64,000 bases of DNA from Aliagarivorans taiwanensis DSM 22990 (GCF_000429505.1 NZ_AUBZ01000028.1:1-64000); one strand, 5' to 3'; numbered from the stretch's first letter, positions 9,374 to 19,099 are shown. A program made the numbers and translations. Notes: generated from the letters alone by a model not told the origin.

Positions 9374-9973
9374 CTAACTGTGAAGGCCGAGCAATGTTCC
9401 CATTCCCAGCAGCATTGAACCGCTTAGGGTGTTGACCTTGGGCATGTTGTTAAACAGCCGCGACTGGATACGTTGGGCACCGAGGATCTCGATAAGTAGC
9501 AGCCATACCACCGCGCACTGGACTAGCAATGCACTCGACATCAGCAGCTTGCTGGTGGCACTGGTATCGGCGGTAATAAACTGGCTGAAGATGCTCACCG
9601 CAAACACCAGCACCTTGGGATTTAACAGGTTGCAGCTAAGGCCGCTGCGCAGCGCTTGCTGGCTATGTTGAACAGCTTCTTGTTGAGCGGGGGTGAGCTT
9701 GCGGTGCTGCAGGATCTTCAGGCCGATAAAACACAGGTAGCCCGCACCACCGAAACGCACCACCTGAAACAGCCATGGCACCTGAGTCACCAGCAGGCTA
9801 ATCCCGGCTAGGGCCAACAGGATATGGGTGGTGAAGCCGAGCAGAATGCCGGCTACACAGCGACGCGCCAGTTGTTTGCTTTGAGCGCTGTAGCGCAGCA
9901 CCAGCAGCATATCCGGCCCCGGAGTGAGCATGCCAAGTAGATTAATGGTGAGTAGGGCGAGTAGCGCGTCCAT
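9374..9973 (-). CDS. RhtB/LysE-family amino-acid exporter
   Basis: Small inner-membrane exporter of 199 residues with about six helices. The start is set at ATG 9973 because the family begins with MDALLALL and the conserved LTPGPDMLLVL follows at once; an ATG five codons upstream lacks a ribosome site. Family members export homoserine, threonine, lysine or related compounds, and the substrate cannot be read from sequence. It lies downstream of a LysR-type regulator gene on the same strand, with a palindromic operator candidate between them, so regulation by that protein is likely. Confidence 0.88.
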   Translation of the reverse strand: MDALLALLTINLLGMLTPGPDMLLVLRYSAQSKQLARRCVAGILLGFTTHILLALAGISLLVTQVPWLFQVVRFGGAGYLCFIGLKILQHRKLTPAQQEAVQHSQQALRSGLSCNLLNPKVLVFAVSIFSQFITADTSATSKLLMSSALLVQCAVVWLLLIEILGAQRIQSRLFNNMPKVNTLSGSMLLGMGTLLGLHS

Positions 9974-10054
9974 GGGAGATCCAAGCATTTGAAAAACGCG
10001 CTAAGTGTATGGATTAACAAACAATCGTTAAATGGAAAATAGTTGACCACAAGT

Positions 10055-10069
10055 ATTCCATTTTGGAAT
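10055..10069. promoter_or_regulatory. Candidate LysR-type operator upstream of the RhtB-like exporter
   Basis: A perfect 15-bp inverted repeat, ATTCCA-TTT-TGGAAT, lies 82-96 bp upstream of the exporter start and inside the gap after the LysR gene. It fits the T-N11-A pattern of LysR-type binding boxes. The position and symmetry are seen; binding is inferred. Confidence 0.45.
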
Positions 10070-10090
10070 TTACTGCTAGCGGAGAGACGC

Positions 10091-10993
10091 CTAGTGACCA
10101 AGCTGCTCTATCAAGGTCTGGCGAAACCACTGATGAGCCGGATCGTGGTGCTGGCGATGATGCCAGATCAGCGAGAACTCGAAGGCCTGCTGTTTGAGTG
10201 GCAGCGAGGTGATCACCAGCCGCGGATGGCGGTCGTGGTAGTGACGGGCGATCTTCTCCGGCAGGGTCAAGATAAAGGGCGTCTCGGTGACTAGCTCCAG
10301 CGTGGCGGCGTAGGAGATCCCCTGTAGCTGGATCTGCCGACTCTGGCCCTGAGCGCGCAGCAGCTTGTCGATGCTGGAGAACTTATCCGCACCGCTGTGC
10401 ACCGAGGCGTGGGCGAAGCGGCAATAGTCGCTGGCCTGGGGATCACTCAGTGCTAAATAAGGGTGGTCGTTACGCATCATACACACCAGCTTATCTTCAC
10501 CCAGTGCCCGCGCGTGGAAATCACCGCTGTCTTTGGGCGGTAGGGTCATACCTATGTCCACCGCTCCTTGGCTGAGCTGGTGCGGAGTGCTGTCATCCCA
10601 GTTAAGTAGCTCGATCTTCAGCTGAGGGGCTTGCTCAAAAACTTGTGCCAGCAAGGGCGGCAGCAGGTGAGCGCTGACATAATCAGACGTGGCAAAGCGG
10701 ATGGTGCGTTGGCACTTGCCCGGCTCGAAGGCCTGCTGCTGCAACAGCGAGTCGATGGACTCCAGCACGCTGGCCACCTGGGTTTTTAAGGCTTGGCCGC
10801 GATCGGTGGTCTGCCACTGGCCATCGACCCGCACCAGTAGTGGGTCGCCGAACAAATCCCGTAGCTTACTGAGGTGCTTGCTCATGGCCGACTGGCTGAT
10901 ATGCATCTGTTCGGCGGCGCGGCTGACGCTGCGCTCGTTCAATAGATGATAGAGCGCATTCAGCAGTATCAGGTTGACCTTGCCGAGCTGCAT
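10091..10993 (-). CDS. LysR-family transcriptional regulator
   Basis: A 300-residue LysR-type regulator. The N-terminal winged helix-turn-helix spans residues 5-65 (NERSVSRAAEQMHISQSAMSKHLSKL), followed by a linker helix and a substrate-binding domain from about residue 92. Its ATG overlaps the stop of dsbD (TAATG), so it may be read through from dsbD. The likely target is the exporter gene 117 bp downstream, because the gap holds a palindromic operator candidate. No effector can be predicted. Confidence 0.9.
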   Translation of the reverse strand: MQLGKVNLILLNALYHLLNERSVSRAAEQMHISQSAMSKHLSKLRDLFGDPLLVRVDGQWQTTDRGQALKTQVASVLESIDSLLQQQAFEPGKCQRTIRFATSDYVSAHLLPPLLAQVFEQAPQLKIELLNWDDSTPHQLSQGAVDIGMTLPPKDSGDFHARALGEDKLVCMMRNDHPYLALSDPQASDYCRFAHASVHSGADKFSSIDKLLRAQGQSRQIQLQGISYAATLELVTETPFILTLPEKIARHYHDRHPRLVITSLPLKQQAFEFSLIWHHRQHHDPAHQWFRQTLIEQLGH

Positions 10994-12780
10994 TACAGGC
11001 CGTTGAGGGTCAGGTGGGCGTTAAAGGCCTCTGCGTTCATAAAGCCGGTGACTCGGGCCTGACTGAGCTCTTGGCCGTTATCGGCAAACAGCAACAAGGT
11101 GGGCAGGCCTAGCACTTGATAGTGATTGAGTAGCTCAATGGCGGCGGCATCGGTGCGGGTGACATCGGCTTGCAGCAGCACCATAGTGTCGAGCTTGGCA
11201 GCAACCGCCGGGTCGCTAAAGGTGTACTGTTCAAACTCTTTGCAGGCGACACACCAGTCGGCATAGAAATCGACCATCACAGGGCGATTATGTTGCTTGG
11301 CGATGGCCAGTTGCTGCTCCAGTTGCTTAAGATCGCTGACTTGAATAAATTCGCCATGCTGCTGGGCCGGGGCTTGTTGCCACCAAGGTTGACTGGCCCA
11401 GGCGATACTTAGCCCAAGGGCGGTGACCAACCCTAGCTGGCGCAGGCTTTGCGCGAAGCTGAGTGTGCTTAAGCGGTTAAGGTGGTAGTAATAACTAATG
11501 CTGCCAGCAATCAGCGCTAGCCAAAGCAGGCGCCCCACCGATGGCAATACGAAACGCTCCAGCATCACCACCGCCACAGCCAGTAGCAGGATGCCAAATA
11601 CGATCTTCACCTGCTCCATCCAGGCACCGGCTTTGGGTAGTAGGCGACCGCTGGAGGTACCTACAATCAATAGCGGCACGCCCATGCCCAAGCTCAGGGC
11701 GAACAGCGCCATGCCGCCGAGTACCAAGTCACCACTTTGTGCCACGAACAGCAACACGCCAGAGATAGGCGCGGCGGTACAAGGCGATGCCACCAAGCCT
11801 GAGATCGCGCCCATCAACGCAACGCCCCAGTACTGGCCGCCTTGTTGCTGGTTGCTCAGCTGATTAAGTCGATTTTGCAAGCTTGCGGGCAGCTGCAGCT
11901 GATACAGGCCAAACATCGAAAGCGACAGCAATACAAACAGCAGCGCGATGGCGCTTAGCACATAGGGATGTTGCAGCGCTGCCTGAAACTGTAGGCCAGC
12001 GCTAGCCACTACTAAGCCGAGCGCGGTGTAGGTGATGGCCATGCCCAGCACATAGGTAAGCGATAAGCTGGCGGCTTTGCGGGTGCTTAGCGGTCGCTGT
12101 TGGCCAGCGATAAGCCCAGTGATGATCGGGTACATCGGGAACACGCAGGGGGTAAAGGCCAGACCCAGCCCGATAGCAAAGAACAGTGCGATGTTAATCC
12201 AAAGCGCCTGACTCTCCAGACGACTGGCAAAGCCTTCATGTTCGCTTTGTGTTGCGCTTGGCGCGCTAGTTGCTGATGAGGCATTGCTTGCAGATGACGA
12301 GGCCGGCCCGGAGGGGGCAGAAGCACTTGCTGCAAACAGCAGCTGCTGGGATTCCGGTGGATAGCAAAGCCCAGCATCGGCGCAGCCTTGGTAGGTAATG
12401 GTGGCTTGAGTCGCTTCGCCCAGCGCACTCAGTGGCACCGCCACATCCAGTGGTTGGCGATAGATCACCACATCGCCAAAGTAAGGATCGTGGTAGTCCT
12501 TGCCTGGGGGTAAGCTCAGGTCAACGGCCTGGCCGCTGACCTCCAGTTTGAACTGGCCTTGATACAGGTAGTAGTCGGGAGTGATATCCCAGCTCAGCAG
12601 TAGCTGATCAGCAGTCACTTGATAGCTAAACGGAAAGGCTTCATTGACCGGCAGAAAGTCATTGGCATTGGTGCTGCTCGTTTGCTGGCTGAGCGTATCA
12701 AGCAGACTGGGAGATGCGTGCAGCGGCGTGGCTAAACCTAACAGCAGGGGAAATAATGCAAACCAACAACGAGTAGCCAT
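10993..12780 (-). CDS. dsbD: Thiol:disulfide interchange protein DsbD
   Basis: Membrane protein of 595 residues that carries electrons from cytoplasmic thioredoxin to periplasmic DsbC/DsbG and cytochrome c maturation proteins. A signal peptide occupies residues 1-23 (cleavage after LHA). The periplasmic alpha domain has the redox pair in GCADAGLCYPP. The central eight-helix beta domain carries its two cysteines in FTPCVFPMYP and SPCTAAPISG. The C-terminal thioredoxin-like gamma domain has WCVACK (DFYADWCVACKEFE). All six catalytic cysteines are present. A Ser/Ala-rich linker (about 153-180) joins alpha and beta. The regulator gene behind it overlaps by one base. A MITE-like repeat lies upstream. 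Confidence 0.96.
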   Translation of the reverse strand: MATRCWFALFPLLLGLATPLHASPSLLDTLSQQTSSTNANDFLPVNEAFPFSYQVTADQLLLSWDITPDYYLYQGQFKLEVSGQAVDLSLPPGKDYHDPYFGDVVIYRQPLDVAVPLSALGEATQATITYQGCADAGLCYPPESQQLLFAASASAPSGPASSSASNASSATSAPSATQSEHEGFASRLESQALWINIALFFAIGLGLAFTPCVFPMYPIITGLIAGQQRPLSTRKAASLSLTYVLGMAITYTALGLVVASAGLQFQAALQHPYVLSAIALLFVLLSLSMFGLYQLQLPASLQNRLNQLSNQQQGGQYWGVALMGAISGLVASPCTAAPISGVLLFVAQSGDLVLGGMALFALSLGMGVPLLIVGTSSGRLLPKAGAWMEQVKIVFGILLLAVAVVMLERFVLPSVGRLLWLALIAGSISYYYHLNRLSTLSFAQSLRQLGLVTALGLSIAWASQPWWQQAPAQQHGEFIQVSDLKQLEQQLAIAKQHNRPVMVDFYADWCVACKEFEQYTFSDPAVAAKLDTMVLLQADVTRTDAAAIELLNHYQVLGLPTLLLFADNGQELSQARVTGFMNAEAFNAHLTLNGL

Positions 12781-13197
12781 AGTTTTGGGTTCTATCCTTC
12801 AATGCAAATATCGAAAAGCTAGGGCGGGCCGAGCAGCCTTTTATACCCGAACGAGCTCAAGGTGCGTGTTCAGCGAGAATTTCCTAGCCCTCAGGCAAGG
12901 CACTGCTGTGCCGATCTAGTGGCCTAAATCAAGGAGCAGTAACGCTGTGTGAGCTACTCCGAATCCTATACCTTGAGGAACCCTATACCTTGAGGTCGTT
13001 CGGGTATATTAGACAGCAACTTAGCGAAAAAACTTACACAAGTCGTCGACTTTTATAGCATCGCTCAGCTTTTGTGCAAAAGCGTGACTTACACCAATCC
13101 GAGGTAATACCCTTTAAATCGTGCAAATATGCCCCATATTATAGGGTATACGCATCCAAAAATTTGCTTAAGACAAGACGCTCAAGAGGATAATCCG
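12781..13197. other. Gap between divergent dsbD and fxsA
   Basis: These 417 bp contain the MITE-like repeat (12842-13008) and must also hold the promoters for dsbD and fxsA. I see no open frame with a ribosome site. 13009-13197 is AT-richer and is the likely fxsA promoter region; no unambiguous -35/-10 pair stands out. Confidence 0.6.
12842..13008. repeat. MITE-like palindromic intergenic repeat (167 bp)
   Basis: The arms 12842-12863 and 12987-13008 are inverted repeats of 22 bp with one mismatch; each begins TATACCCGAACGA when read inward. No coding potential is seen inside. The right arm contains a 17-bp tandem duplication: CCTATACCTTGAGG occurs at 12965-12978 and again at 12982-12995. The form (short, TATA-ended, in a gap between divergent genes) fits a non-autonomous miniature element or a repeat family. 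I recall similar TATACCC...CTCAAGG repeats in marine Gammaproteobacteria but cannot assign a family. Confidence 0.7.
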
Positions 13198-13656
13198 TTG
13201 TTTCTATATATCTTGTTATTACTCGCCGGCCTGAGCTACGCAGAGATTTATGTGCTGATTGCGGTCGGCGCAAAGGTCGGGGCCTTTAGCACCATCGCCC
13301 TGACGCTGTTAACCGCCATCGTCGGTGGTTCCTTGGTGCGCAGCCAAGGCCTGCAAACCGCATTCGCGGCACAGAACGCCATGAACCGTGGTGAGGCGCC
13401 TGCCCAGCAGATGCTCGAAGGGCTGATGCTGATTATCGCCGGGGTATTGCTGTTTATGCCCGGTTTTATTACCGACTCAGTAGGTATGTTGCTGTTGATC
13501 CCCGCCCTGCGTGGTGCTGCTGCCCAGCGCTTGATCGTGAAAGGCTATATGCAAAGCGTGCGTTTCCGTCGCCCTCCGGGTGGTGGCAGCGACAGCGATG
13601 TCTATGAAGGTGAGTTTGAGCGTAAAGACGACAACGACCACGATCGTCTGAACTAG
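13198..13656 (+). CDS. fxsA: FxsA family membrane protein
   Basis: A polytopic inner-membrane protein of 152 residues. The start is taken as TTG 13198 because AGAGGA lies seven bases upstream and family members begin directly with the first helix; the open frame extends to an ATG at 13129 without a ribosome site. Helices are seen at about residues 2-20, 25-45 and 75-105, followed by a charged, glycine-rich cytoplasmic tail (PPGGGSDSDVYEGEFE). In E. coli FxsA overproduction relieves exclusion of phage T7 by the F plasmid PifA protein; its normal role is unknown. Its place just before groESL matches many Gammaproteobacteria. Confidence 0.88.
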   Translation: MFLYILLLLAGLSYAEIYVLIAVGAKVGAFSTIALTLLTAIVGGSLVRSQGLQTAFAAQNAMNRGEAPAQQMLEGLMLIIAGVLLFMPGFITDSVGMLLLIPALRGAAAQRLIVKGYMQSVRFRRPPGGGSDSDVYEGEFERKDDNDHDRLN

Positions 13657-13679
13657 TCAAAACAGCCAACGTTTAACAA

Positions 13680-13703
13680 AAGGGTGCGAAAGCGCCCTTT
13701 TTT
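13680..13703 (+). terminator. Rho-independent terminator after fxsA
   Basis: Stem AAGGGTGC/GCGCCCTT (one G-T pair) with a GAAA loop followed by a T run, 24 bases after the fxsA stop. It separates fxsA from groESL. Confidence 0.85.
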
Positions 13704-13778
13704 GATGCCCGCAGCACGCTATCGGGCGGATAGCGATGGGCTACAACGAAAAAATTCAAAAAAAATCTGGGTTTCCCC

Positions 13779-13806
13779 CTTGTAAGCGTTTTTTATGGCC
13801 CCATTT
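13779..13806 (+). promoter_or_regulatory. Sigma-32 heat-shock promoter of groESL
   Basis: The -35 element CTTGTAA (13779-13785) and the -10 element CCCCATTT (13799-13806) are separated by 13 bp, which fits the sigma-32 consensus (CTTGAAA, 13-14 bp, CCCCATNT) closely. It lies about 77 bp upstream of the groES start. No CIRCE inverted repeat is seen, so heat control is likely RpoH-only. Confidence 0.85.
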
Positions 13807-13882
13807 TTAAATGCAACATCAGTTTTGCAGCCATGTGGGCTGCGCAACTAGCAACCTCGATTGTTTTTAAGGAGAGATAGCA

Positions 13883-14173
13883 ATGAACATCCGTCCGTTG
13901 CATGACCGCGTCATCATCAAACGCAAAGACCAAGAGAGCAAATCTGCTGGTGGCATCGTGCTAACTGGATCTGCAGCAGAGAAGTCTACCCGTGGTGAAG
14001 TACTGGCTGTAGGTAAAGGCCGTATTCTGGAAAACGGTGAAGTACAAGTGCTTGACGTTAAAGTCGGCGACACCGTGATTTTCAACGAAGGCTACGGTGT
14101 GAAGTCTGAGAAAGTAGACGGCGAAGAAGTGCTGATCATGTCTGAATCAGACATTCTGGCAATCGTAGAATAA
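13883..14173 (+). CDS. groES: Co-chaperonin GroES
   Basis: A 96-residue Hsp10 that caps the GroEL ring and closes the folding chamber. It begins [14 protein letters not shown] and carries the mobile loop around residues 17-32 ([19 protein letters not shown]) and the C-terminal strand. The ribosome site AAGGAGA is well placed. groEL starts 46 bp downstream in the same operon, under the sigma-32 promoter at 13779. Confidence 0.98.
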   Translation: MNIRPLHDRVIIKRKDQESKSAGGIVLTGSAAEKSTRGEVLAVGKGRILENGEVQVLDVKVGDTVIFNEGYGVKSEKVDGEEVLIMSESDILAIVE

Positions 14174-14198
14174 TCTCCCTTTCAAGAATTAAAGCTGA

Positions 14199-15869
<1,671 letters not shown>

Positions 15870-15894
15870 TCATCCCCCGACATCTAGCCAAACC

Positions 15895-15924
15895 AAAAAA
15901 GCAGCTCTTAGAGCTGCTTTTTTT
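15895..15924 (+). terminator. Rho-independent terminator after groEL
   Basis: Perfect 9-bp stem AGCAGCTCT/AGAGCTGCT followed by a run of seven T, 26 bases beyond the stop codon. The A-run before the stem means it may also work for the convergent small gene. Confidence 0.88.
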
Positions 15925-15978
15925 GATCCCGGCGTTATCGAACCAGCAAGAGTACTCGGCTACTTATGCGGGTTGGTA

Positions 15979-16185
15979 CTAGACAATGGCGAGCAGGTTC
16001 TTACCTAGATAGGCGGTAGCTGCTACCTTCACCGCCATGCCGGCCACGTTGGCGGCGGTCTTTACTGGTGATTGCGGATCGATAAGATTCGAAGATTTGT
16101 TGGATGGCTCTTTACAACTATCCAGTGGACACAGCGATTTCGGCACAACCATGTGCACGGCCTCATGAATAACATCTCCTACCAT
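15979..16185 (-). CDS. Small orphan protein (68 residues)
   Basis: Unrecognised. An AAGGAGG sequence sits five bases before the ATG, a much stronger translation signal than chance would give, so I take it as real. The protein has a His-containing N-terminus (GDVIHEAVHMVV), a CPLDSC pair of cysteines at about 19-24, a polar middle, and a C-terminal stretch (about 43-68) rich in Ala/Val that could be an amphipathic or membrane helix. There is no signal peptide. It is convergent with groEL, and the gap to the molybdopterin-fold gene is 190 bp. No function can be given. The CxxxxC pair could bind metal or form a disulfide. Confidence 0.6.
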   Translation of the reverse strand: MVGDVIHEAVHMVVPKSLCPLDSCKEPSNKSSNLIDPQSPVKTAANVAGMAVKVAATAYLGKNLLAIV

Positions 16186-16375
16186 AGTTCCTCCTTGAAA
16201 GGTCGCATCAGTATTTTTATCGACCAGTAATTACTTTCCTTTAGCGCTTGAGATGCCAATAATTAACTTCCGACTTATTAGGTGTTTAGCTTTTTGCTTA
16301 GCGAGTGATTTCTCGGTCAGGTTTGGCGCAGTTAACTACACTGAAGCAAGAAACTGACAAATAGCAGGAGCGCCT

Positions 16376-16843
16376 ATGCGTCGCGTTGCCCTATTGCTGG
16401 TACTGATACTGGCTTGGGTGCCTAAAGTACTCGCGGATAATGTGCTGATCATCCAAGGCAACATCCGAGAGGTGTCGGGTATGGCCTTCTCCCTTGAAGA
16501 CATCAAAGCGATGGAGCAACACAGCTTTGTCACCAAGCATCCGTGGACGGAAGTGGGGCGGCGCTACCAAGGGCCGTTGCTTGCTGATGTGCTCGATGTT
16601 GCCCAAGCCAAGGGAAAGATGCTGCGGATGGTGGCATTAAATGATTACGAGGTTGAGGTGGATTTCTCGGATATCAAAAAGTTTCAGCCGATCCTGGCCT
16701 GGCAGCAAGATGGCAAGACCCTCTCAATTCGGGAAAAAGGGCCGCTCTGGCTAATGTTTCCCGTCGACGACTATCCCGAAGTTAAGAACAAGCGCTATAA
16801 CGACTACATGATTTGGCAGCTGCGCGTCATTGAAGTGAAGTAG
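16376..16843 (+). CDS. Periplasmic molybdopterin-oxidoreductase-fold protein lacking the metal cysteine
   Basis: A 155-residue secreted protein with a signal peptide (residues 1-20, cleavage after LA). The rest looks like a compact form of the sulfite-oxidase/YedY molybdopterin-binding domain: GNIREVSGMAFSLEDI, the P-W-T-x-V-G-R-x-Y-x-G-P-L-L segment, and a C-terminal IWQL strand. The mature protein has no cysteine at all, so the Mo-ligating cysteine of true enzymes is missing. It is therefore more likely a ligand-binding or sensory protein than an enzyme (inference). The next gene, a membrane GGDEF/EAL protein, starts one base after its stop, so the two form an operon and probably a signalling pair. 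Confidence 0.75.
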   Translation: MRRVALLLVLILAWVPKVLADNVLIIQGNIREVSGMAFSLEDIKAMEQHSFVTKHPWTEVGRRYQGPLLADVLDVAQAKGKMLRMVALNDYEVEVDFSDIKKFQPILAWQQDGKTLSIREKGPLWLMFPVDDYPEVKNKRYNDYMIWQLRVIEVK

Positions 16844-16844
16844 T

Positions 16845-18764
16845 ATGTTTTCAGGTTTTACCAAGCAATTTTCGCGACATCGCGGTCTTCGTAAGCTGTT
16901 GCTTCCTGCCATTATTTTGGTGTTCTTGATCAGTGCATCCGTCAGCATTGCCCAGCTACGGCAGATTATCGCTGTGCTGGAAGCGCCTCGGATGTCGACC
17001 ACTTGGGCGGTCACCCAGTTGCTGCAGGAACATCAGCGCTTTGCCTCACAATTAAAGATCTATCACCTCGGCGGTGGCAGTAAGGGCGAGTTGATGCTGC
17101 GCTATGACATCTTCTGGAGTCGCTTCAAGGTGTTGTTGGAAGGTCAGGAGACCATCACCTTCCGCCACAACGATATAGAGCGGCGTTTTGTCTCTGATCT
17201 GTTTATGGAAGTGCAGCGCATCGAGCCAATGTTGCTCAGCCTAAACCGTGAACACAGCAGCATTGCATCAATCATCGACAGCCTGGAGGGCTATACCCCA
17301 AGGCTGATGCGAATGGTTAACTACGAGTTCCAGCGCCGTGGCAGCATGGATGACAAGAACGATGCCAAGATGCTGCGGTTGCAGCTGTCTTTGGCCCTGT
17401 CGTTTGGGGTGGTGTTTATCAGCGGCGGCTTGCTGATCTTCTACATCGTTCAGGAAAATCGCCATACCCGCTATCTGGCCTACCACGATGCCCTCACCGG
17501 CTTATCTAATCGCGCCGGCTTGCGGGCCTTTATCGCCCAGCATTGCGCTGATCATCGCCACTATGCGCTGATGATGCTCGATTTAAATGGTTTTAAAGGC
17601 ATCAACGACAGCTATGGCCATGAGTTCGGTGATCGCATCTTGAAGGCAGTGGCACAGCGCTTACAAGGCCTGATGCGTCAGCAAGACGTGGTGTGCCGGA
17701 TTGGCGGTGATGAGTTTTGTGTGGTGCTAACCCACGTGCGTTCGCGAGAAGACTGCAGTGGCCTGGCGCGGCGCTTGATAGAGGCACTGGAGCGACCGAT
17801 CTCGATGGAAGGTCGGTTATGTTTAATCGGTGCAAGCATCGGCATCAGCTTGGCCGACGAGTCCAAGCTCGATTGGCTGGGGGTGCTGGGCCAGGCCGAC
17901 ACCGCGATGTATGACACCAAGCTAAGCAACAAAGGCAGTAGCTGGAAGTTTTACCAAGGCAAGATGCAGCGTGCCAAGGAGCGCCAGCAAACCCTGCGGG
18001 TGGAGCTGCGCGAGGCGCTCAAACAGCACAAACTTGAGCTGTATTATCAAGCCATCACCGATCTTAGCTCGAACAGCATAGTGGGGGTCGAAGTTCAGGC
18101 GTGCTGGCAGCACCCCAGCTTTGGCTGGGTGGAGCAAAGTGAGCTGACCGAACTGGCCTTGTCGGTGGGCTGCATTAGCGAGTTAGAAGACTGGCTGCTC
18201 TCCAGCGCGGCGCAGCAACTCAAGCGTTGGCACCATGGGGTGAGTAATCGCCTGCTGCTGATGGTGTCACTGTCATCGACTACCTTGCATGGCGATTTGG
18301 TCAAGCAGATTAACCGGGTATTGATTGAATCGCGGGTGATGGCGAGCCGGCTGATCATCAACGTGATAGAGAGCAACAGCCGCAACTCCTTGCTGGATGC
18401 CATTGATGCGATCAACGAGCTACGCCGAATTGGGGTGGGTTTGTGTCTGGATAACTTTGGCTCCGCCGACTGCCCCTTGGATCTGCTTAACGACCTACCC
18501 GTGCAGTTCCTGCGCGGCCCACTGGGCAACATGTTGAGTAAGGCCTCGGGTGGTGACGAACAGGAAACCCTGTTGGCGGCCACGGTGATGTTTGCCAATC
18601 GCCTTGGGGTGAAGCTGGTGATTAATGGTGTGCGCGATGAAAAGCAGTTGGCTGAGTTGCAAGCGATAAGCCAAGAGGTGTATGTGCTGATGGGGTCGGT
18701 GGATGTGGTTGCGCCGGCCGAGGAGTTTTCGCGCTATCTCGACCGACAGTTTAACGATGGCTAA
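16845..18764 (+). CDS. Membrane GGDEF diguanylate cyclase with degenerate EAL domain
   Basis: A 639-residue inner-membrane protein. Helix 1 spans about residues 17-40, a periplasmic helical sensor about 41-185, and helix 2 about 186-205. The GGDEF domain (about 215-375) has intact RIGGDEF (17703-17717) and an RQQD inhibitory site five residues upstream, so an active, product-inhibited diguanylate cyclase is expected. The C-terminal EAL domain (about 385-635) is degenerate. The signature reads GVEVQACW where active enzymes have EALxRW, the DDFGTG loop is DNFGSA, and the EGVE motif is NGVR. Phosphodiesterase activity is therefore unlikely. The sensor domain probably reads the state of the periplasmic molybdopterin-fold protein encoded just upstream. 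Confidence 0.88.
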   Translation: MFSGFTKQFSRHRGLRKLLLPAIILVFLISASVSIAQLRQIIAVLEAPRMSTTWAVTQLLQEHQRFASQLKIYHLGGGSKGELMLRYDIFWSRFKVLLEGQETITFRHNDIERRFVSDLFMEVQRIEPMLLSLNREHSSIASIIDSLEGYTPRLMRMVNYEFQRRGSMDDKNDAKMLRLQLSLALSFGVVFISGGLLIFYIVQENRHTRYLAYHDALTGLSNRAGLRAFIAQHCADHRHYALMMLDLNGFKGINDSYGHEFGDRILKAVAQRLQGLMRQQDVVCRIGGDEFCVVLTHVRSREDCSGLARRLIEALERPISMEGRLCLIGASIGISLADESKLDWLGVLGQADTAMYDTKLSNKGSSWKFYQGKMQRAKERQQTLRVELREALKQHKLELYYQAITDLSSNSIVGVEVQACWQHPSFGWVEQSELTELALSVGCISELEDWLLSSAAQQLKRWHHGVSNRLLLMVSLSSTTLHGDLVKQINRVLIESRVMASRLIINVIESNSRNSLLDAIDAINELRRIGVGLCLDNFGSADCPLDLLNDLPVQFLRGPLGNMLSKASGGDEQETLLAATVMFANRLGVKLVINGVRDEKQLAELQAISQEVYVLMGSVDVVAPAEEFSRYLDRQFNDG

Positions 18765-18775
18765 TCGGCTAGGGC

Positions 18776-19099
18776 TTACTGCGCCTTAGCGACATCTTTG
18801 AACTGCGCCAACAGCAGATGCATCTGCTCAAGTTTGGCAACGGTTTGTTTGAGTTGCGAGACAAAGTGTTCCTCATCTTCGCACTCTTCCAGCAGTACCA
18901 GATCGCTGGCCAGCTCTTCCACATAGGGCAGAAACTCACGCTCGTGGGTTTTAAACAGACTCTCTTCGTCGAACAGCGCATTAAACTTGCCGTGTCCTTG
19001 CTCAGATAGCTGCTTGAGGACCCGGTCTGCATCTACCGCTTTGTGGTAGATCTCTTTTAAGTTGGTCTGGATCTGCTTGATGACTTGTTGAGTATCCAT
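18776..19099 (-). CDS. Small helical protein, possibly PriC-like
   Basis: A 107-residue all-helical, acidic, cytoplasmic protein. I choose ATG 19099 (AAGGTG six bases upstream); GTG 19108, with AAGGAG nine bases upstream, is a close alternative adding three residues. The central stretch KFNALFDEESLF followed by two long helices recalls the FDxxLF pattern of primosomal protein PriC, but the protein is much shorter and the likeness is weak. It lies 74 bp upstream of the epmB stop region on the same strand, so it may be read from the epmB transcript. Function unknown. Confidence 0.6.
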   Translation of the reverse strand: MDTQQVIKQIQTNLKEIYHKAVDADRVLKQLSEQGHGKFNALFDEESLFKTHEREFLPYVEELASDLVLLEECEDEEHFVSQLKQTVAKLEQMHLLLAQFKDVAKAQ

